From contig NZ_VWPI01000018.1 of the NCBI RefSeq assembly GCF_015155755.1, positions 16,094 to 80,093 of the forward strand: a DNA stretch of 64,000 nt, written 5' to 3'. Source of the stretch: Komagataeibacter sp. FXV3 (GTDB lineage Bacteria; Pseudomonadota; Alphaproteobacteria; Acetobacterales; Acetobacteraceae). Positions 55,408 to 61,601 of this stretch are shown here, one piece after another. Under the pieces are notes generated by a model, which made no database searches, was not told the origin of the DNA, and saw only the letters and a list, made by a program, of their open reading frames with translations. Made by a program: the position numbers and the translations under genes. The stretch's first letter is position 1; each line of letters starts with the position of its first letter.

Positions 55408-55408
55408 G

Positions 55409-55521
55409 GAGACTGTTTGAAAACAGATCATTGATAAATGGAAGTTTTTTGGTGCCGCCTTTTGTAAAAAAGGCGGCATTCTTCGAAGTTTTCTGAAACA
55501 AAGCTTCACCAAAACCTTCCG
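55409..55521. repeat. Palindromic intergenic repeat, copy 9
   Basis: It starts two bases after the beta-propeller stop with GAGACTGTTTGAAAACAG, identical at its first 16 bases to the left end of copy 5. Then come ATTGATAAA, GAAGTTTTTTGG, the GCCGCCTTTT / AAAAGGCGGC hairpin and a GAAGTTTTC..AAGCTTC arm. The right terminal repeat is lost. Confidence 0.72.
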
Positions 55522-55626
55522 GATGACGTGATGGTTCAGGGGTGCCCTGTTCCAGGCATGTCATCCCTGTTGTATCCTTGGCGGCGCATGCGATAGGGTC
55601 ATGCCCCACAGGGAGGTCTCCCGGTC

Positions 55627-56154
55627 ATGAAACCAGCGTCGCCTGCCGCCATAACTACCCGGCTTGTCATGGGGCAGTCCGCCCTTGGGTCGGTGCTGGT
55701 GGCAATGGGGGATAGGGGCATTGCCGCCATCATGCTGGGTGATGATCCTGAATCCCTGCATCACGCGGCACTGGCCAGCTTTCCGGGGGCCTGCCCGGCG
55801 CATGGCCAGATGGCGGATCGCACCCTTGCGGCGGTGCAGGCGTATATTGATACGCCATGGGCACCGCCCGACCTGAAGCTGGATATACAGGGCACACCAT
55901 TCCAGCAGCAGGTATGGCAGGCGCTGCGTGCCATACCGTGCGGGATGACCACCACCTATATGGAACTGGCGGCACGGATTGGCAGGCCGGGGGCCGTACG
56001 GGCCGTGGCCGGGGCATGTGCTGCAAACAGGCTGGCGGTGGTCATACCCTGCCATCGTGTCATACGCAGTGATGGCAGCCTGTCAGGGTATCGCTGGGGT
56101 GTCGGACGCAAACAGTGGCTGCTGGCGCGTGAACGGGCAGGAAACTGCCGGTAA
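55627..56154 (+). CDS. ogt: Methylated-DNA--protein-cysteine methyltransferase
   Basis: 175 residues. The C-terminal DNA-binding and active-site domain has TPFQQQVWQALRAIPCGMTT TY, then GRPGAVRAVAGACAANRLAVV, and the active cysteine in IPCHRVIRSDGSLSGYRWG. The N-terminal ribonuclease-H-like part is less conserved. It lacks the Ada N-terminal zinc domain. It removes O6-alkyl groups from guanine by suicide transfer to cysteine. It is a single gene between two repeat elements. Confidence 0.93.
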   Translation: MKPASPAAITTRLVMGQSALGSVLVAMGDRGIAAIMLGDDPESLHHAALASFPGACPAHGQMADRTLAAVQAYIDTPWAPPDLKLDIQGTPFQQQVWQALRAIPCGMTTTYMELAARIGRPGAVRAVAGACAANRLAVVIPCHRVIRSDGSLSGYRWGVGRKQWLLARERAGNCR

Positions 56155-56157
56155 TCA

Positions 56158-56272
56158 TAAGAAAGTTTCAGGTAAGCTTTTTTTTAAACTTCAAAGAACG
56201 CCGTCTTGAAAAAAAACGGCGCCCAAAAACTTTTATTATTTTTATCAATGGTTTGTTGTTAAGCCACGTCTC
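56158..56272. repeat. Palindromic intergenic repeat, copy 10
   Basis: GAAAGTTTCAGG, a TAAGCTTTT..AAACTTCA arm, a GCCGTC / GACGGC-like hairpin, CCCAAAAACTTTTATTATTT, then TTTTATCAATGGTTTGTTG and an end GCCACGTCTC reminiscent of AAACAGTCTC. It ends at the satP stop codon, between convergent genes. Confidence 0.65.
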
Positions 56273-56888
56273 AGGAAATATGAACCACCAAGTCATCCTT
56301 GCGCGGGATTTCGCTGGCAGCATGCGGCAGGCCGACCGGCAGGATGGTGTGCCCAAACTGGATTTCAAAAATCTCACTGGCCGCCAGGTATATCGCACTC
56401 AGGCCACAGAACAGCCCCTCATATCCCGCGATGACGCCCAGCACAGGCTGGCTGAATATCTCCGCATAACCAAGCAGGACAAACAGCAGCGTCAGGCTGA
56501 AGAACACGACCTGATGCATGCGTGACGCCGCAAGCGATCCAACTGCCATAATGGCTGTAAACAGCGCCCATACCCACATGTAACTGCCCAGCAGCGCAGG
56601 CGTGGATTCAGGCGCCAGCCCCCAGTGCGGCAGGAACAGCAATACAGCCAGCGAAATCCAGAATGCCCCATAGGCCATGAAGGCCGTCATGCCAAACGTA
56701 TTGCGGTTGCCATATTCCAGCATCCCCGCAATGAACTGCGTCATGCCGCCAAAGACCAGACCCATGGCCAGGATGGCCGAACCCATTGGCACGATCTGCG
56801 CATTGTGCAGGTTGAGCAGGACGGTGGTCATGCCAAATCCCATAAGCCCCAGCGGGGCGGGACTGGCGTTTGCGTGGTTGGGCGCCAT
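56271..56888 (-). CDS. satP: Acetate/succinate transporter, GPR1/FUN34/SatP (YaaH) family
   Basis: 205 residues from the ATG at 56888; 17 more codons are open upstream but are not family-like. It begins with the family motif SPAPLGLMGFGMTTVLLNLH (NPAPLGL in most members) and has six helices. GMTQFIAGMLEYGNRNTFGMTAFMAYGAFW covers the central conserved region. The family forms hexameric acetate/succinate channels. In an acetic acid bacterium it would handle acetate uptake or export at high concentration. Confidence 0.92.
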   Translation of the reverse strand: MAPNHANASPAPLGLMGFGMTTVLLNLHNAQIVPMGSAILAMGLVFGGMTQFIAGMLEYGNRNTFGMTAFMAYGAFWISLAVLLFLPHWGLAPESTPALLGSYMWVWALFTAIMAVGSLAASRMHQVVFFSLTLLFVLLGYAEIFSQPVLGVIAGYEGLFCGLSAIYLAASEIFEIQFGHTILPVGLPHAASEIPRKDDLVVHIS

Positions 56889-57337
56889 ACCGGTTTTTCC
56901 GTTCCATGATGGATGAATTATGACAAACCATGTCACCACCGTCAGGGCGAGGATATTAAAATATGGCTTACCCTTGGCCGGTCATGAACGGCATGCCAAT
57001 GCACGGATACGGGCAGGGTTCCCCCGGGCATGGGAAACATGGATATGAAATTACAAACATGACTTTAGGGATTTCATATTTCATATCCGGCACAACCGAA
57101 TACAATAAAATGTTCCGGATATGAAAAAACATTGATTATTTTCGCATTTACTGCACATAAAATCAGGAAATATAATATAAAATATCAGGATAAATCATAT
57201 TTTTAAAAAATATCCAGTATTGTATATAAAGAAAGACATTGTATTTCGAACGGGGATCATTCCGGTCGGGATATGGTTCAGCCGGAAAGGGCTGTTAAGA
57301 TAGGCTATTGTTTTCATTGATTTCCTGGGATTGATTG
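56889..57337. other. Divergent satP / amine-oxidase operon upstream region
   Basis: 449 bp, AT-rich, with no gene. It contains a perfect 12-bp inverted repeat (57079-57126). The long A/T stretch from 57127 to 57240 looks like promoter DNA for the rightward operon. Confidence 0.5.
57079..57126. promoter_or_regulatory. Perfect inverted repeat upstream of the amine-oxidase operon
   Basis: TTTCATATCCGG and CCGGATATGAAA, 12 bp each, with a 24-nt spacer. A regulator binding site (two half-sites) or an RNA stem-loop; 212 bp before the flavoprotein gene and 190 bp before satP. Confidence 0.5.
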
Positions 57338-58942
57338 ATGACAGACCCCCATCCGCGCAAGACCCCCACGCGCAGGCAGCTCCTGACCCGGATCGGCACG
57401 CTTGCCGGTAGTGCGGCACTGTATCAGGCCATGACCACCATGGGGCATGCGCAGGGGACGGATTTCACGGCCCCGCCAGTCCTGTCGGGTGCGAAACGCG
57501 GAACGCGCGTACTGGTGCTTGGCGCGGGGCTGGCGGGCATGCTGTCCGCCTATGAACTGCGCAAGGCGGGATACGCGGTGCAGGTCCTGGAATTCCAGGG
57601 GCGCAGCGGGGGGCGCAATATCAGCCTGCGCGGCGGTGACACGGTGACCGAACTGGGCGGCGCTGTGCAGAAGGTCGGCTTCGCATCGGGCAACTACATC
57701 AATCCCGGTCCATGGCGCATTCCCTATCACCATCAGGGGCTGCTGCATTACTGCCGGGAATTCGGGGTGGAACTGGAACCGTTTGTGGAACTGAACCACA
57801 ATTCATGGCTTCATTCCTCCACCGCGTTTGATGGCAAACCGGTGCGGTACCGTGAATTCTCGACCGACTTCACCGGCTTTACGGCTGAACTGCTGGGCAA
57901 GGCGATCGATCAGCACAAGCTGGATGACGTGGTGGATGCGGATGAACGCGAACACCTGCGCACCGCCATGGAACAGTGGGGCGGCCTTGACCCGGATCTG
58001 GCATATCGCAAGGGCGACACCAGTTCCCAGCGCCGTGGGTATGACAGGCCGCAGGGTGGCGGCATTGACGGCGCACCAGTCCCATCAGACCTGTTTGCGC
58101 GCAAGGATGTGCTGCGTTCGGGGCTGTGGACATGGATGGCCTTTCACGAACGCCTTGAAATGCAGACAACCATGTTCCAGCCCGTGGGTGGCATGGACAT
58201 GATCGGCAAGGGGTTCAACCGGCAGGTGCATGACCTGATCACCCTGAACTGCAAGGTCACATCCATACAGCAGGACGAACACGGCGTGCGGGTCATGTAT
58301 AATGACATGAACCACGGCGGCGTGGTGCGGCAGGCACAGGCCGATTACTGCGTATGCACCATTCCGCTATCCATCCTGTCACAGCTGGATGTGCAGGTCA
58401 GCGCGCCGCTCAAGGCTGCGATCATGGCAGTGCCCTATGCGTCCTCAGTCAAGATGGGGATGGAGTTCAGGCGCCGCTTCTGGGAGGAAGATGACCAGAT
58501 CTATGGCGGCATAAGCTATACCGACCAGCCGATCAGCCAGATTTCCTATCCCAGCCACGGCTATTTTTCCCGTGGTCCGGCGGTGCTGCTGGGGGGATAC
58601 ATGTTTGGACCCGCCGCCTTTGACTTCGCGGGCATGACGCCACAGGCGCGGCTGGAACAGGCGCTGGCGCAGGGCGAGATCCTGCATCCCGGCACGTATC
58701 GCAAGGAATTTTCAAACGGCGTCAGCCTGGCATGGAGCCGCGTGCCATGGGCGCTGGGCTGCTGTTCGATGTGGAGCGAGCAGGCCCGCAAGACGCATTA
58801 CAAGACGCTGTGTACGATGGACAACCGCATCGTGCTGGCGGGCGAGCATGCGTCCTATGTCGGATGCTGGCAGGAGGGGGCCATCCTGTCCGCGCTGGAT
58901 GCGGTAACCCAACTGCATAAACGGGCACAGGGAGCCAGCTGA
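57338..58942 (+). CDS. Tat-exported flavin amine oxidase family protein (periplasmic amine/amino-acid oxidase)
   Basis: 534 residues from the ATG at 57338. The N-terminus is a twin-arginine signal (KTPTRRQLLTRIGTLAGSAA, ending near GHAQG at residue 39), so the folded flavoprotein is exported. The FAD Rossmann motif is VLVLGAGLAGMLSAYELRKA, followed by the RSGGR turn. The C-terminal FAD/substrate segment IVLAGEHASYVGCWQEGAIL matches the GEHTS..W.EGA signature of L-amino-acid oxidases, tryptophan 2-monooxygenase and NicA2-like enzymes. It oxidises an amine or amino acid to an imine. The stop overlaps the start of a cytochrome c gene, so the electron acceptor is probably that cytochrome rather than oxygen. 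Confidence 0.88.
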   Translation: MTDPHPRKTPTRRQLLTRIGTLAGSAALYQAMTTMGHAQGTDFTAPPVLSGAKRGTRVLVLGAGLAGMLSAYELRKAGYAVQVLEFQGRSGGRNISLRGGDTVTELGGAVQKVGFASGNYINPGPWRIPYHHQGLLHYCREFGVELEPFVELNHNSWLHSSTAFDGKPVRYREFSTDFTGFTAELLGKAIDQHKLDDVVDADEREHLRTAMEQWGGLDPDLAYRKGDTSSQRRGYDRPQGGGIDGAPVPSDLFARKDVLRSGLWTWMAFHERLEMQTTMFQPVGGMDMIGKGFNRQVHDLITLNCKVTSIQQDEHGVRVMYNDMNHGGVVRQAQADYCVCTIPLSILSQLDVQVSAPLKAAIMAVPYASSVKMGMEFRRRFWEEDDQIYGGISYTDQPISQISYPSHGYFSRGPAVLLGGYMFGPAAFDFAGMTPQARLEQALAQGEILHPGTYRKEFSNGVSLAWSRVPWALGCCSMWSEQARKTHYKTLCTMDNRIVLAGEHASYVGCWQEGAILSALDAVTQLHKRAQGAS

Positions 58943-59367
58943 TGCGCAGGATCGTACTCCTTTTCACCGTGCTTGCCCTGCCGCTGCTGGCCCCGTCAGG
59001 TAGGGCGCATGCCGATAGCGCCAGCGCGTTTGAAGGCGCCGTCCAGCCCATGGCGACGGGGGAGGACGTGTACCACCACGTCTGCCAGAGCTGTCACATG
59101 CCCGATGGCAGGGGGGCCATGGGCGCGGGCGCGCAGTTCCCGGCGCTGGCCGGTAATGCCAAGTTGCAGGTCAGCGCCTATCCAATCTATGTCATCATGA
59201 ATGGGTATGGCGGCATGCCGTGGTTTTCGGAAATGCTGACGGACCAGCAGATTGCCAATGTCGTGGCCTATATCCGCACGCATTTTGGCAATAACTATAC
59301 CGATCCCGTGACCCCGGCGGATGTAACGCCCCAGCGGCCAGCCGTCCCGCCCAAGGAGATATATTGA
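58942..59367 (+). CDS. Periplasmic c-type cytochrome (partner of the amine oxidase)
   Basis: 141 residues. A signal peptide (RRIVLLFTVLALPLLAPSGR, cleavage after AHA) is followed by one class I heme c site HVCQSCHMPDGRG, with YGGMPWFSEML supplying the likely axial methionine. The ATG overlaps the flavoprotein stop (TGATG), and the stop overlaps the ridA start in the same way. This tight packing points to a stoichiometric complex or electron chain. It should take electrons from the flavin enzyme and pass them to the terminal oxidase or another carrier. Confidence 0.92.
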   Translation: MRRIVLLFTVLALPLLAPSGRAHADSASAFEGAVQPMATGEDVYHHVCQSCHMPDGRGAMGAGAQFPALAGNAKLQVSAYPIYVIMNGYGGMPWFSEMLTDQQIANVVAYIRTHFGNNYTDPVTPADVTPQRPAVPPKEIY

Positions 59368-59876
59368 TGCCCGACATGAAAACAGCCCTTGCCGCACTCG
59401 CGCTCATGACCGGCGTGGGGGCCGCGCTGCCCGCGCATGCGGCGAATGGTATCGTGCGTCACCCGGAAAAGGATTTTCCCATTTCCACCGCGATCGAGGT
59501 GCCGGCAGGGGCTTCGACAATCTATCTCAGTGGTGAGGGCGCACCGGTACAGGACAGGAAAGCCGATCCGCATACGATCGCGGCCTATGGCGATACACAG
59601 ACCCAGACCCGCGCCGCCCTGGAATCCATTCAGGGCGAACTGAAAAAGCTGGGTCTGGGTCTGGGCGATGTGGTCCAGATGCATGTTTACATGGTTGAGG
59701 ACCCCAGGCTGGGCAAGCTGGATTTTGACGGGATGATGAAGGCTTATACCCAATTTTTCGGCACGGGGACGCAGCCGAACCTGCCCGTCCGTTCCGCTTT
59801 TGGCGTGGCCCATCTGGGCAACCCCGGCTGGCTGGTTGAAATCGAGGTCACGGCCGTGCGCACACCGGGCCGGTAG
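59367..59876 (+). CDS. Exported RidA/YjgF-family imine deaminase
   Basis: 169 residues, about 40 more than cytosolic RidA. The extra is an N-terminal Sec signal peptide (MKTALAALALMTGVGAALPA HAANG). The RidA core is intact: GDVVQMHVYMVEDP, FFGTGTQPNLPVRSAFGVAHL with the catalytic Arg of the PxRS motif, and WLVEIEVTAV with the conserved Glu. RidA hydrolyses reactive enamines/imines to ketones and ammonia. A Shine-Dalgarno (AAGGAGA) lies at the end of the cytochrome gene and the start overlaps its stop. An exported RidA fits imine production by the upstream oxidase in the periplasm. Confidence 0.9.
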   Translation: MPDMKTALAALALMTGVGAALPAHAANGIVRHPEKDFPISTAIEVPAGASTIYLSGEGAPVQDRKADPHTIAAYGDTQTQTRAALESIQGELKKLGLGLGDVVQMHVYMVEDPRLGKLDFDGMMKAYTQFFGTGTQPNLPVRSAFGVAHLGNPGWLVEIEVTAVRTPGR

Positions 59877-59961
59877 TGCCATATTCAGGCCCGTCGCGCC
59901 ACGGCATGTGATGACAGGAAAGGGAAGGGGGATCAGGTCATGGTCCCCCTTCTCATATCAA

Positions 59962-60420
59962 TCAGGGCAGCGGATGTTGTGCCTCAAGCGCCTTGCGATT
60001 TTCCGCCATACCAGATGGGGTGGCGGATTTCTTCCGTCCCGCAACGACGTCATCCACGCTGAAAATCGTGGCATCCGTCCCGCCCGGCAGGCCCGCCACA
60101 TGGTTCAGGATGGCGGCGATCTGATCATCGGGTAGCATCTTGAAGGATGGCATGAACCCGCTATAGGCATTACCGCCTGCCGTAATCGGCCCCATGAGGC
60201 CATTCAGCGCAACGCCTACAATATACTGCTTGCCCGCCGGCGTGCTGGCAATCTTGTCCACCCGTCCGGCCAGTAATGGAAACTGTCCCGGCACGCCTTG
60301 GGCATTGGCCTGGTGGCATACGCTGCAATTTGCCAGGAACAGCGTCGCGCCATCAGCGGCCAGCGCGGACCCCGCAGGCATGGACAGGCAGAATATCGCG
60401 GCCAGCAGACTTTTTTTCAT
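59962..60420 (-). CDS. Periplasmic c-type cytochrome
   Basis: 152 residues with signal peptide (KKSLLAAIFCLSMPAGSALA) and a heme site NCSVCHQANAQG. YSGFMPSFKMLPDDQIAAIL supplies the axial Met, and the fold is like alcohol-dehydrogenase cytochrome domains or cytochrome c of membrane dehydrogenases. A good Shine-Dalgarno (AGGGAA) precedes the ATG. It converges with the amine-oxidase/cytochrome/RidA operon, so it may be a second carrier for the same or for another periplasmic dehydrogenase. Its partner is not evident. Confidence 0.9.
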   Translation of the reverse strand: MKKSLLAAIFCLSMPAGSALAADGATLFLANCSVCHQANAQGVPGQFPLLAGRVDKIASTPAGKQYIVGVALNGLMGPITAGGNAYSGFMPSFKMLPDDQIAAILNHVAGLPGGTDATIFSVDDVVAGRKKSATPSGMAENRKALEAQHPLP

Positions 60421-60579
60421 GGGTCATTCCCTGATCTATCCCGTTTCCGGCAGCTTATCCTACTGCTTCGTGCCGACATATCCCCGGGGCGGAATGAATG
60501 GGAAGGGACGGGAATGTCAGCTATGTCTGATGTTCATGACGTCATGCAGGGAAATATAAAGTGCCAGGGTGGTGCAGAT

Positions 60580-60611
60580 AAAAAAAGGACGCCCCGCCGA
60601 AGCGGGACGCC
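60580..60611 (-). terminator. Rho-independent terminator with UUCG tetraloop
   Basis: Read on the minus strand: GGCGTCCCGC, TTCG loop, GCGGGGCGTCC, TTTTTTT. A 10-bp stem with two G-U pairs, closed by the extra-stable C(UUCG)G loop and followed by seven U residues. Confidence 0.88.
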
Positions 60612-60668
60612 GAGTTTAGGGATTGGGAGACGTTGTGGTGTCACGAGATCCACACCCCATTAACTTCA
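60580..60668 (-). ncRNA. Candidate small RNA (or structured 3' UTR) ending at a strong terminator
   Basis: On the minus strand this stretch has a first hairpin (GGTGT / ACACC, 60637-60656), then a single-stranded C-rich linker (GTCTCCCAATCCC), then a strong terminator. A TATTAT box lies at 60676-60681 about 8 bp before the supposed 5' end, though no convincing -35 element was found. The layout is typical of alphaproteobacterial trans-acting sRNAs whose C-rich loops pair with ribosome binding sites. It could equally be the 3' end of the upstream membrane-protein mRNA. Confidence 0.4.
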
Positions 60669-60753
60669 CTTGCGGATAATAGTTTTCCTAAAACCAAATT
60701 AATGAAGAAAATATTTTGTGCATGATATGTTCTGCAATGCCGGGTATGGCTCA

Positions 60754-61029
60754 TCATACCCCATGCAGCATGACAAACTGCCGGGCGAAAGGCAGCATGA
60801 CCGTAATACTCAGCAACCCGAGTATAACGGTCATCCCGGCAAAGGTCGCCATGTGGTGGGGATAATCCTCGGTATATAACAGACCGCAGACCCAGAACAC
60901 CACGGCTTCCACCGCCAGGCCAATGCCCAGTACCGGGATATGGAAAAATGCCCCGGCCAGCCACCATGCAATCGTCCCCATCACAACGACACCCATCGTT
61001 GAGCGGAACAGGAACTGGATTGCACGCAT
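60754..61029 (-). CDS. Small integral membrane protein, hypothetical
   Basis: 91 residues from the ATG at 61029; the frame is open 43 codons further but that part is not membrane-like. Three hydrophobic segments are visible: VVVMGTIAWWLAGAFF, VLGIGLAVEAVVFWVCGLLY and FAGMTVILGLLSITVMLPFA. One cysteine lies in the second. The family is not recognised. It is followed by 143 bp to a strong terminator, a region that may encode a small RNA. Confidence 0.65.
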   Translation of the reverse strand: MRAIQFLFRSTMGVVVMGTIAWWLAGAFFHIPVLGIGLAVEAVVFWVCGLLYTEDYPHHMATFAGMTVILGLLSITVMLPFARQFVMLHGV

Positions 61030-61164
61030 GTTTGTCGCCTGGCCTTGTGATCGGAATGGAAAAAACGTCACGTAACCGTGATTAAGGGCACAGGATGCCC
61101 GTTTCCATGCCGATGGGCAACCGCAGGCAGCGGGCATGGCCGACTGCCTGCGGGGCAAGCGTGA

Positions 61165-61527
61165 TTACTGCGCGGCCGGGGGGGCGGCCGGTGCCGTACC
61201 TGCTGCGGGGGTGTCGGACGTCATCTTGCCCGGCGTGGTTGAATGTTCGACGTCATACGCGGTGGCCTTGGCTTCATAATTGCCCTTGGCGCCGGGGTGT
61301 TCCTGATCATACAGGGCGGCCTTCGCCTTGGCTTCCTTGCGGTATTCGTGGCGCTTGTACATGCCCGTCACGCAACCGGCGGCGGCACCCAGTACGGTGT
61401 GGTGGTTGGCTACATGCCCACCGACCGCACCGACCGCGCCGTATTTCAGGCAGCCACCGGGTTCGGCATGGGCGGCTGTGGCGCATGTGATGGCCGCGAC
61501 GGCACCCAGAAGAGCGATTTTACGCAT
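61165..61527 (-). CDS. Exported glycine-zipper-like hypothetical protein
   Basis: 120 residues from the ATG at 61527 (AAGGATG lies 6 bp upstream; an ATG three codons earlier is possible). Signal peptide KIALLGAVAAITCATAAHAE. A short glycine/alanine-rich segment (GAVGAVGGHVANHHTVLGAA AGC) resembles a glycine-zipper motif. A charged Lys/Glu segment (KRHEYRKEAKAKAALYDQE) and a low-complexity Ala/Pro/Thr tail follow. Likely periplasmic or outer-membrane associated; function unknown. Confidence 0.72.
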   Translation of the reverse strand: MRKIALLGAVAAITCATAAHAEPGGCLKYGAVGAVGGHVANHHTVLGAAAGCVTGMYKRHEYRKEAKAKAALYDQEHPGAKGNYEAKATAYDVEHSTTPGKMTSDTPAAGTAPAAPPAAQ

Positions 61528-61601
61528 TGATTTCATCCTTGTTTACATACAGATCGGTCTGATATTCAGGGCATATCCGATACGAAATATTTTGTCACCT
61601 T

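Larger units (their letters stand above)
60421..60753. other. Intergenic region with terminator and candidate sRNA
   Basis: 333 bp between the cytochrome c gene and a small membrane protein gene, both leftward. No coding sequence is recognised. The left part has the leader of the cytochrome gene; the middle holds a classic terminator, preceded on the minus strand by a short structured sequence. Confidence 0.5.
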
